10,123 bases of DNA from an uncultured Porphyromonadaceae bacterium (GTDB lineage Bacteria; Bacteroidota; Bacteroidia; Bacteroidales; Muribaculaceae), in assembly GCA_947178565.1 (NCBI GenBank), contig CAMWYV010000018.1:1-10123 (forward strand), written 5' to 3'. Position numbers and translations under genes: made by a program. A model generated the notes under the pieces. It worked only from the letters and a program-made list of their open reading frames with translations, was not told where the DNA came from and did no database searches. Below, in pieces: positions 1 through 4,778 of the stretch. Position 1 is the first letter of the stretch. Every line of letters begins with the position of its first letter.

Positions 1-43
1 GTTTCCATTCCTCAATAGCTTTTTTTAGTTCCGCTTTTGTCAT
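1..43 (-). CDS. Partial gene downstream of the small terminase (first 14 codons)
   Basis: An ATG on the minus strand at 43-41 opens a frame that runs off the window edge; the visible residues are MTKAELKKAIEEWK. It lies 3 nt after the stop codon of the terminase-small-subunit-like gene (stop at 49-47), so the two are almost certainly translated from the same leftward mRNA. By synteny with other phages the next gene after a small terminase is often the large terminase, but the visible residues are too few to identify it. The product is therefore unassigned. Confidence 0.55.
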   Translation of the reverse strand, partial: MTKAELKKAIEEWK

Positions 44-46
44 ACT

Positions 47-523
47 TTAGAAAGACTCTTTTAACTTTTCAGAGATGAAAAGGTCGTGATAATGATTAAT
101 AGTTTTGAGTAGTTCCGGGGTAACATTCGGATCGAAGCTCATACGATATTGCAGCCACTTGCTGAAAGCCATAAACACCTCTATAATATCAACCACAGAA
201 GTTTTTTTGTCGAGGCGTTCAACAGTAGCGGCAAACTTCACAAGTTTGTCAGCGCTGGCGGCTGTTTTCTCCGGGCTGGGGTCATTTGCCAAATCCTCCA
301 GTAACACGTTAATACTGTTAAGAATTTTATTAACCAGTTCCGGTCTCGTAATATTGGCGGCAGCTCGTGCCGTCTCCCAGCCACCCTCTGCAACCCATTT
401 TGTTACAGTCTGAGCAGAAACCCCGACTTTTTCAGCAATAGACTTCTGTGGCTCCCCCTGCATATAAAGGAGGCGCGCGTGTTCGCGTTGCTGTTCGCGT
501 TCTTTTTTTGTTTTAGTTGCCAT
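47..523 (-). CDS. Terminase small subunit-like protein, gpP N-terminal-type helix-turn-helix
   Basis: This is a 158-aa protein. Its N-terminus is very basic and charged (about residues 3-16), followed by a helix-turn-helix at about residues 27-46 (SIAEKVGVSAQTVTKWVAEG). That pattern is typical of the terminase gpP N-terminus-related DNA-binding domain found in many Bacteroidetes phages. The rest (about 60-158) is predicted mostly helical with acidic patches, as expected for oligomerisation and contact with the large subunit. A small terminase recognises phage DNA and loads the packaging motor. It is read leftward, divergent from the head genes, and is followed after 3 nt by another gene. The start at 523 is preferred because the HTH lies near it; a four-codon ORF from an ATG at 527-525 overlaps this start. 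A different HTH regulator cannot be fully excluded, but the gpP-like pattern and phage context favour terminase. Confidence 0.7.
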   Translation of the reverse strand: MATKTKKEREQQREHARLLYMQGEPQKSIAEKVGVSAQTVTKWVAEGGWETARAAANITRPELVNKILNSINVLLEDLANDPSPEKTAASADKLVKFAATVERLDKKTSVVDIIEVFMAFSKWLQYRMSFDPNVTPELLKTINHYHDLFISEKLKESF

Positions 524-548
524 TCATAATCAACAGAGAATTTAAGTT

Positions 549-573
549 AACACCCCCACTGCGGGGGCGTTTT
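549..573. terminator. GC-rich hairpin in the leader of the leftward operon
   Basis: CCCCC at 553-557 pairs with GGGGG at 563-567 around a 5-nt loop. Outer AAC (549-551) also pairs with GTT (569-571) across one A/C mismatch. On the plus strand it is followed by a short T run (570-573), which is the shape of an intrinsic terminator. No rightward gene ends here, however. In the leftward direction it would lie in the 5' leader of the small terminase mRNA and could act as an attenuator or stabilising hairpin. Its role is uncertain. Confidence 0.45.
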
Positions 574-578
574 CAATG

Positions 579-610
579 CAAAGTTGGAGTGAAATAATAT
601 AATTATTAAA
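579..610 (-). promoter_or_regulatory. Candidate leftward promoter for the terminase operon
   Basis: On the minus strand, CAACTTTG (586-579) matches the Bacteroidetes -7 box TAnnTTTG at 7 of 8 positions. A TTTA at 610-607 stands 20 nt upstream where the -33 TTTG would be, so that box is one base off. Transcription would start near 572 and give a leader of about 50 nt to the ATG at 523, containing the GC-rich hairpin. It is the weaker of the two mirrored sites. Confidence 0.35.
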
Positions 611-638
611 AAGTATTATCAACATGATAATACTTTTT
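608..638. repeat. Perfect 13-bp palindrome, operator or terminator-like
   Basis: The left arm AAAAAGTATTATC (608-620) is the exact reverse complement of the right arm (626-638), with loop AACAT. The arms end in A5 and T5 runs, so RNA from either strand would form a hairpin with a U tract, as an intrinsic bidirectional terminator does. Its position midway between two outward-facing promoter-like arms fits a protein-binding operator equally well. Sequence alone does not decide between these. Confidence 0.6.
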
Positions 639-667
639 GTGACAGTAAAATAATGCTATCAACTTTG
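636..667 (+). promoter_or_regulatory. Candidate rightward (late) promoter for the tRNA and head/tail genes
   Basis: TTTG at 636-639, a 20-nt spacer and CAACTTTG at 660-667 fit the Bacteroidetes promoter layout of TTTG at -33 and TAnnTTTG at -7 (first T replaced by C). Transcription would begin near 674, about 20 nt before the tRNA, and could cover the whole rightward gene set. The -33 box is formed by the T run of the central palindrome, so anything bound there would directly affect this promoter. Confidence 0.45.
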
Positions 668-692
668 CAACACTTACCGACTTAAAAGACAT

Positions 693-765
693 CGCGGAGT
701 AGAGCAGCCGGTAGCTCGTTGGGCTCATTTCCCAAAGGTCGCAGGTTCGAGTCCTGCCTCCGCCA
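693..765 (+). tRNA. tRNA with CAT anticodon, initiator (fMet)-like
   Basis: A full cloverleaf can be drawn. The acceptor stem is 693-699 with 758-764, the D stem GAGC 702-705 with GCTC 714-717, the anticodon stem 719-723 with 731-735, and the T stem GCAGG 741-745 with CCTGC 753-757 around TTCGAGT. The variable loop is 5 nt and the discriminator is A765. The anticodon CAT lies at 726-728. Initiator hallmarks are present: the first acceptor pair is an unpaired C1/C72, and the anticodon stem has three consecutive G:C pairs (GGG/CCC). CCA is not encoded (CAA follows). An oddity is that the anticodon loop is CTCATTT, so position 37 is U where a purine is nearly always found. The gene lies between the likely late promoter and the capsid operon, so it is probably phage-encoded and co-transcribed. 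Confidence 0.85.
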
Positions 766-802
766 CAACAATCAGGTATTATGTAAGAAAGATTGAATAA
801 CC

Positions 803-874
803 GCCCCGGGCACAGGGGACACACGCGCCACCTCCGGACTAAGCCCCTAAGTGCCCCGGGCATTTTGTAAAATG
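803..874 (+). promoter_or_regulatory. Structured mRNA leader before the prohead protease
   Basis: Between the tRNA and the first head gene the RNA can fold strongly. CCCGGGCAC (805-813) pairs with GTGCCC (851-856) and GGG (858-860), with a single C bulge at 857. The stem continues with AGGGG (814-818) to CCCCT (844-848) past a 2-nt bulge (849-850), leaving a loop of about 25 nt. A second small hairpin, CATTTT/AAAATG with a 2-nt loop (861-874), follows directly and ends 5 nt before the ATG at 880. The arms also form a 10-bp direct repeat (GCCCCGGGCA at 803-812 and 853-862). An ATG at 872 opens a 3-codon ORF whose TGA (881-883) overlaps the gene start. This suggests control of translation or tRNA processing; the function is not known. 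Confidence 0.45.
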
Positions 875-879
875 AGACA

Positions 880-1890
880 ATGAAAGAAGTAATAATCTCA
901 ACTGAGGCAGTCAACAGTTATGGCACGCGCGTGCTGACTTCCGGCATTGACCTGGAGCAGTTCAAGCGCAACCCTGTTTTGCTGTGGATGCACCGCAGGG
1001 CTTTTGATGGTGAGTCAATGCCTATCGGCAAGATTGATAACCTCAGAGTTGAAGAGGGGAAGTTGATAGGTACACCGGTGTTTGACCAGAACGATGAATT
1101 TGCCCGGAAGATAGAGAGCAAATGGGAAAGCGGTTTTTTGCGTATGGCTTCGGCAGCTCTGGAGCCTATCGAGGTAAACCCCGACCCGGCTTTAGCATTG
1201 GAGGGGCAGACACGCGCAACGGTTACACGGTGCAAACTTATCGAGGTCAGCATTGTGGATATTGGCGGCAATGATGAAGCCCTACAACTTTGTGGCGCTG
1301 ACGGCAAACAGTTGAAGCTCGCAGCCGGTGAGGACGCCCCGGTACTTCCACTTCTGAAACTTAATGAACCCGAACCCACGCCGGAGAATGAACCCGGCGA
1401 GGGGGAGGAAATCAATAACAATAACAAACAATTAAAAACAGCGATGAACAAAGACCAGTTAATCCTCTTAGGACTTCCCGAGGATGCCAGCGATGAGCAG
1501 GCAACCGCCGCGCTCCAGCTGATGAAAACCAAGGCGGACAGCGCCGAGACTTTGCAACTTGCGGCAGTAACCCAGTGCGTGGATCAAGCTATTGCCGACA
1601 AAAAGATTTTGGCGGCTCAGCGCGACCACTACATTAACCTTGGCAAAGCAGCAGGCGCGGAGATGCTTGCGGACACATTTAAGGCAATGCCAATACAGAG
1701 GAAGCCTACCGACGTTTTGAACCTATCACAGCAGAGCGCTCCCGGCGCCGGCTCCCAGCCTAAGGCATACGCCAAGTTGAGCGATGTGCCGCAGAGTGAG
1801 CTCATAGCACTGCGCAAAGACCAGCCCGCAGAATATATGCGCCTGTATAAAGAAGAGTACGGCGTTGACTGCCCGCCCCTCAGCGAATAA
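880..1890 (+). CDS. Prohead protease with C-terminal scaffold domain
   Basis: This 336-aa protein matures the phage procapsid. Residues 1-135 have the layout of HK97-type prohead proteases: a histidine at 38 (LLWMHRR), an IG(K)I strand with an EEGKLIGTPVF segment (about 49-68), SAALEPIEV (91-99), and the late motif LIEVSIVDIGGNDEAL (120-135). H38 and S124 are the candidate catalytic residues, with S91 an alternative. Residues 160-188 are an acidic, Pro- and Asn-rich linker. Residues 189-336 are helical and charged, as in a scaffold. The gene follows the structured leader and precedes the capsid gene, the usual order. The 336-aa length is longer than a stand-alone protease and fits a protease-scaffold fusion. 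The family is inferred from motifs; its serine protease class is family knowledge. Confidence 0.75.
   Translation: MKEVIISTEAVNSYGTRVLTSGIDLEQFKRNPVLLWMHRRAFDGESMPIGKIDNLRVEEGKLIGTPVFDQNDEFARKIESKWESGFLRMASAALEPIEVNPDPALALEGQTRATVTRCKLIEVSIVDIGGNDEALQLCGADGKQLKLAAGEDAPVLPLLKLNEPEPTPENEPGEGEEINNNNKQLKTAMNKDQLILLGLPEDASDEQATAALQLMKTKADSAETLQLAAVTQCVDQAIADKKILAAQRDHYINLGKAAGAEMLADTFKAMPIQRKPTDVLNLSQQSAPGAGSQPKAYAKLSDVPQSELIALRKDQPAEYMRLYKEEYGVDCPPLSE
1444..1890 (+). CDS. Likely nested scaffold protein from an internal in-frame start
   Basis: Codon 189 of the protease gene is an ATG just after the Asn-rich linker. The bases before it, AATTAAAAACAGCG, are A-rich and closely match the context of other starts in this window: AAATAACAACAGCG before 10095 and GATTAAACAGC before 6535. 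Initiation there would give a free 148-aa scaffold (MNKDQLILLGLPEDAS...) lacking protease. Nested scaffolds made this way are known for lambda C/Nu3 and for Mu I/Z. The protein is charged and helical and ends in a conserved-looking EEYGVDCPPLSE-type tail that may contact the capsid protein. The internal start is inferred from the context and the linker; no protein data are available. Confidence 0.5.
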   Translation: MNKDQLILLGLPEDASDEQATAALQLMKTKADSAETLQLAAVTQCVDQAIADKKILAAQRDHYINLGKAAGAEMLADTFKAMPIQRKPTDVLNLSQQSAPGAGSQPKAYAKLSDVPQSELIALRKDQPAEYMRLYKEEYGVDCPPLSE

Positions 1891-1938
1891 GTGCGAGGCG
1901 CACACCCAAAATAATCATTAAATAACATAAATAAAGCA

Positions 1939-3021
1939 ATGAAATCGAAAAGCAATTTTTTTAAGAAGCTGCTCGGCATAGTCGGTTGCATGATTATGGC
2001 CGTAGCGTTCAATGCCGCCGCCGGCGCAACCTGTGCCGTGGCAATCGGCTGCGCTCCCGAAGCCGGAGCAATCGCCGGCAATGTTCTGGCACTTGCTTTA
2101 GGCAAGGCAGCCCCTGCGGGTTCGCTCCGCGCCGGTGTCCTCACAGAGATTTGGACCGGTGAGCAGATCAAACAGTTCCGCACTGCCCTGGAGTCGTGGG
2201 GCTGGCTTGCAAGGATCCGTAGTTACAACCAGTATGTAAACAACGACGTAATCCACTTTGTCGAGATTGGCGGCGACCCCAAGGTGCTTGTAAATAACAC
2301 TACCTACCCGATCCCTGTTACAGCACTGGAGGATGCGGACAAACCCGTAAGTCTTGACAAGTTCACCACTGAGGCAACCCCCGTAACAACTGATGAGCTT
2401 CACGCTATCAGTTACGACAAAATGGCAAGCGTTCAGGAGCGCCACCGCGATGTATTGGTGGAGAGTTTCGGACAGCGCGCAATACACGCCATTGCTCCGG
2501 ATGAAAATAAAAAGGGCGTGCCTGTGCTCTATACAACCGGTGAAGTAGCAGACGGTCGCAAGCTCATGACTTCAACCGACCTTTTGGCTCTGAAAAGAAG
2601 TTTTGATAAAATGGGAATTCCCAAGACGGACCGCGTGCTGGTACTCTGTGCCGACCATGTGAACGACTTGCTCCAGACAGAACAGCGCTTCAAAGACCAC
2701 TACAACATTAACCAGACCGAGGGCAAAATCGGTCGCCTGTATGGTTTTGACATTTATGAGTATGACGGAACACCCTATTACAATGCAGACGGCAAAAAAC
2801 TTGCATGGGGTGCAGTTCCCGGAGCAACCGATATGCAGAGCTCCGTTGCGTTCTATGCCGGCAGAATGATGAAAGCCTCAGGCTCTACACAATTCTACTG
2901 GAGCAAGGCAGAGAACGATCCTATTAACCACCGCACCCTCGTGAACTTTGATCAGTACGGTATTTGTCTGCCTTTGTCCGAGGCCAACTGTCGTGCGGCA
3001 ATAGTCAGCGCCAAAGTGTAA
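1939..3021 (+). CDS. Major capsid protein
   Basis: This 360-aa protein directly follows the protease/scaffold gene, the normal place for the capsid protein. The body (about 65-360) starts at AGVLTEIWTGEQI and has features seen in phage coat proteins of the HK97 fold: a long early helix with WGWLARI, a segment rich in threonine and valine, a helix around SYDKMASVQERHRDVLVESF, and a C-terminal FAGRMMKASGSTQFYW-like strand region. The N-terminal 64 residues are strange: a basic start, then a hydrophobic stretch (about 11-30) and an Ala/Gly-rich run, much like a secretion signal. It may be a scaffold-like segment removed by the neighbouring protease. The upstream spacer (1891-1938) is A-rich with no Shine-Dalgarno site. 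The assignment rests on position, size and general pattern rather than on a diagnostic motif. Confidence 0.75.
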   Translation: MKSKSNFFKKLLGIVGCMIMAVAFNAAAGATCAVAIGCAPEAGAIAGNVLALALGKAAPAGSLRAGVLTEIWTGEQIKQFRTALESWGWLARIRSYNQYVNNDVIHFVEIGGDPKVLVNNTTYPIPVTALEDADKPVSLDKFTTEATPVTTDELHAISYDKMASVQERHRDVLVESFGQRAIHAIAPDENKKGVPVLYTTGEVADGRKLMTSTDLLALKRSFDKMGIPKTDRVLVLCADHVNDLLQTEQRFKDHYNINQTEGKIGRLYGFDIYEYDGTPYYNADGKKLAWGAVPGATDMQSSVAFYAGRMMKASGSTQFYWSKAENDPINHRTLVNFDQYGICLPLSEANCRAAIVSAKV

Positions 3022-3027
3022 CACTCT

Positions 3028-3657
3028 ATGGCTATACTGAAACGAGGAAGCAGAGGCGCGGAGGTCAAAGCCCTGCAACAGCGGTTAAACCTCATGCCTG
3101 ACGGCATTTTCGGACCGTTGACCGAGGAAGCCGTCAAAGAGTTTCAGAAGCGTAAGGGGTTAACAGCTGACGGCATAGCCGGGGCGCAGACACTTGCAGC
3201 TATGGGCGCGATACCCGGAAAGCGCAAGGTCGATGAAATCATCCTACACTATACGGCAACGCCTGAGGGTGAGGAGTTTTCAAACGCCCAGATAAAAGCA
3301 AGCCATTTGGCGCGCGGCTTTTCTGATATAGGCTATCACTATGTTATCGGACTTAACGGGGAAATTCGCCCCGGGCGGTCCGAGGCAGTGGCTGGAGCTC
3401 ATTGCACCGGACATAATACGCGGTCAATCGGTGTGTGTTACGTTGGCGGATGTCCGCCACGTAAGACCCCGAATTGGCAAAATATCGGAAAGGACACACG
3501 CACGGCAGCCCAGGAGGCTACGCTTGTAAAGCTGGTTAAAGAACTGCTAAAGCGTTACCCCGGCGCTACTGTTCACGGTCATAATGAGTTTGCAAATAAG
3601 CCGTGCCCCGGCTTCGATGTAAAAAAATGGCTCACAAAGGTGGGCATTAAACAGTAA
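3028..3657 (+). CDS. Endolysin: N-acetylmuramoyl-L-alanine amidase (T7-lysozyme/PGRP type) with N-terminal peptidoglycan-binding domain
   Basis: This 209-aa enzyme cuts the bond between N-acetylmuramic acid and L-alanine in peptidoglycan to release progeny. Residues 3-58 form a PG_binding_1 module (RGSRGAEVKALQQRL, DGIFGPLTEEAVKEFQ, ADGIAGAQT). Residues 68-200 form an Amidase_2 domain. The zinc ligands line up with T7 lysozyme: H74 (IILHYTAT), H185 and C193, with Y103 and K191 as the catalytic pair. The spacings H74-Y103 (29) and K191-C193 (2) equal those of T7 lysozyme. There is no signal peptide, so a holin or other means is needed for it to reach the wall. It starts 6 nt after the capsid gene stop, so lysis genes sit directly behind the head gene. 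All key residues are present, and it is predicted active. Confidence 0.93.
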   Translation: MAILKRGSRGAEVKALQQRLNLMPDGIFGPLTEEAVKEFQKRKGLTADGIAGAQTLAAMGAIPGKRKVDEIILHYTATPEGEEFSNAQIKASHLARGFSDIGYHYVIGLNGEIRPGRSEAVAGAHCTGHNTRSIGVCYVGGCPPRKTPNWQNIGKDTRTAAQEATLVKLVKELLKRYPGATVHGHNEFANKPCPGFDVKKWLTKVGIKQ

Positions 3658-3665
3658 CAGCATGA

Positions 3666-4151
3666 ATGAGCGGCGAAATAACAACAATCATAGTATCGGC
3701 GCTTGTTGCGGCGGTATCTGGTCCCGTTGGGGCATGGGTTGGCCGCAAACTGGAGCGCGCTAAATATCGCATTGAACTGGAGACCCTGAGGGCTGAAATG
3801 AATAAAAAGCTCGCGGAGGTTAAAAGCAATGAACTGGAAAACGTGCGAAAGGCTGCGGACATACTTATGGAGAGTATTGTGCCGCCGCTCAAAGCCGAAA
3901 TAACAACTTTACGTAATGATGTGCAAAGGCTCAACACTGTACTTGAACGCATTTGGAGCTGTCGTCATATTGATAGTTGCCCTGTCAAATTCGAGTTGCT
4001 GCTCTCACCGAAAGGTCGTGGAGCACACCAGAGAGGAAACGGTGGAGCATGTGACGATGAGCACCAAAGGATGCGAGGTGCACACCCAACACCAAGAGGC
4101 GACCCTGACGAGGGAGACCCGCAACCGGGGGACGACTGTAACGGAGATTGA
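3666..4151 (+). CDS. Membrane-anchored coiled-coil protein of the lysis cassette (holin or inner spanin candidate)
   Basis: This 161-aa protein starts 8 nt after the endolysin stop. An N-terminal membrane segment (about residues 6-26, IIVSALVAAVSGPVGAWVG) is followed by a long charged helix likely to form a coiled coil (about 28-93). A short Cys-bearing motif follows (CRHIDSCPVKFEL, about 98-110). From about residue 84 its codons overlap the next gene in the +1 frame for 236 nt. The tail beyond residue 113 is low-complexity (Gly, Arg, Pro, Asp) and probably only tolerated by the overlap. One TM plus coiled coil next to an endolysin fits a holin-like or Rz-like inner-membrane protein. Which one cannot be told from sequence. 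Confidence 0.6.
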   Translation: MSGEITTIIVSALVAAVSGPVGAWVGRKLERAKYRIELETLRAEMNKKLAEVKSNELENVRKAADILMESIVPPLKAEITTLRNDVQRLNTVLERIWSCRHIDSCPVKFELLLSPKGRGAHQRGNGGACDDEHQRMRGAHPTPRGDPDEGDPQPGDDCNGD

Positions 4152-4467
4152 GGTCTATGACACTGAAAAGCAGCCAGACCCGGCAACCGGACAAAGACCG
4201 TTAAAGGCCAAGATCAGGCAGACACATGGCGAGGAACACCTCAGTAATGAGACGGCGGATTTTACCGCTGAGGATAAGACCGAAACAGCCACCGAGTCAG
4301 TGCAGACCATTGACGGCGGCACGCTTGCCGAAGTAACAGTCACAGCGACCAAAGCCCCGAGCTTATGGGAGCGACTTAAACAGGGCGCGGCATGGGCTGT
4401 GGCAATAATGATCCTGACGGCCGCCGTGTGGATAATTTATAAATTCAAAAAACGTAAAACGACATGA
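3916..4467 (+). CDS. Lipoprotein with C-terminal membrane helix, candidate unimolecular spanin
   Basis: This 183-aa protein starts inside the preceding gene in the +1 frame. Residues 11-27 are hydrophobic (AFGAVVILIVALSNSS) and end at C28/C29, resembling a lipoprotein signal. The lipobox is loose, with N or S instead of L at -3. Residues 30-148 are hydrophilic and rich in Thr and Glu. Residues 157-176 form a C-terminal membrane helix followed by KFKKRK, which would put the C-terminus in the cytoplasm. An acylated N-terminus plus a C-terminal TM is the topology of phage T1-type unimolecular spanins, which bridge inner and outer membrane in the last lysis step. Lysis-cassette position agrees. 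It overlaps the next gene by 4 nt (ATGA). The weak lipobox is the main doubt; a plain membrane protein is the alternative. Confidence 0.6.
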   Translation: MMCKGSTLYLNAFGAVVILIVALSNSSCCSHRKVVEHTREETVEHVTMSTKGCEVHTQHQEATLTRETRNRGTTVTEIEVYDTEKQPDPATGQRPLKAKIRQTHGEEHLSNETADFTAEDKTETATESVQTIDGGTLAEVTVTATKAPSLWERLKQGAAWAVAIMILTAAVWIIYKFKKRKTT

Positions 4468-4778
4468 GCAACGAAACTAAAGAGACAATCCCAACCCCCA
4501 CTGAGGAGGAATTAAAGGCTACGGGCCCGGTTGCCCATAGCCCGGAGGAGGCTAAAGAAATGCTTGCTAAAGAAAAGGCAAAAAAGCAAAAGCCCAAAGC
4601 CAAGCCCGACAATGAAGCCGGCGCGCTCCATGCGGTAGGCCGTGCAGCGTGCAAACGTCATGGACTCCCGGTCGTATGGGTAACAGCCGACGGCCAGTGT
4701 TTCAAGCAGGAGAATGACGCCCGCAACCACGGCAAAAGTCTGGGACTTTCAGCAGAACCCTTAAAAGTAGAAGCGTAA
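4464..4778 (+). CDS. Small phage protein of unknown function before the tail sheath
   Basis: This 104-aa protein is coupled to both neighbours, with ATGA overlap upstream and TAATG downstream. The N-terminal half (1-50) is acidic then very lysine-rich (KEKAKKQKPKAKP) and probably disordered. The C-terminal half (51-104) looks folded: GRAACKRHGLPVVWVTADGQCFKQENDARNHGKSL is split by a VVWVT strand and a DGQCF turn, followed by an amphipathic helix. I have the impression of similar small proteins in other Bacteroidetes phages, but know no function. Its position between lysis genes and sheath makes a structural or neck role possible. No recognised neck gene lies between capsid and sheath here. 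Confidence 0.7.
   Translation: MSNETKETIPTPTEEELKATGPVAHSPEEAKEMLAKEKAKKQKPKAKPDNEAGALHAVGRAACKRHGLPVVWVTADGQCFKQENDARNHGKSLGLSAEPLKVEA

Larger units (their letters stand above)
577..669. promoter_or_regulatory. Two-shell dyad-symmetric control element
   Basis: A perfect 13-bp palindrome (608-620 with 626-638, 5-nt loop) is flanked by a perfect 10-bp inverted repeat: TGCAAAGTTG at 577-586 and CAACTTTGCA at 660-669. Both share the same centre, position 623, with exactly 21 nt between inner and outer arms on each side. The two 21-nt spacers are not complementary to each other, so this is not simply one long hairpin. Each outer arm contains CAACTTTG, a 7-of-8 match to the Bacteroidetes -7 box TAnnTTTG, pointing outward. 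I infer a divergent promoter region with a central operator or activator site. The palindrome with its T run could also act as a bidirectional terminator. Confidence 0.55.

Noticed and set aside
693..765. tRNA as a prophage attachment site (attL/attR)
   Set aside because: It lies between packaging and head genes, well inside the phage, with no integrase and no second copy of its 3' end in the window.
918..1532. 204-codon minus-strand frame opposite the protease gene
   Set aside because: Its Ser-rich composition is that of an antisense shadow of a good coding frame; no leader or promoter is seen.
3666..4151. Sequencing frameshift fusing the two lysis genes
   Set aside because: Both frames have their own plausible start, membrane features and stop, and the overlap matches known Rz/Rz1-style nesting, so an error is not needed to explain it.
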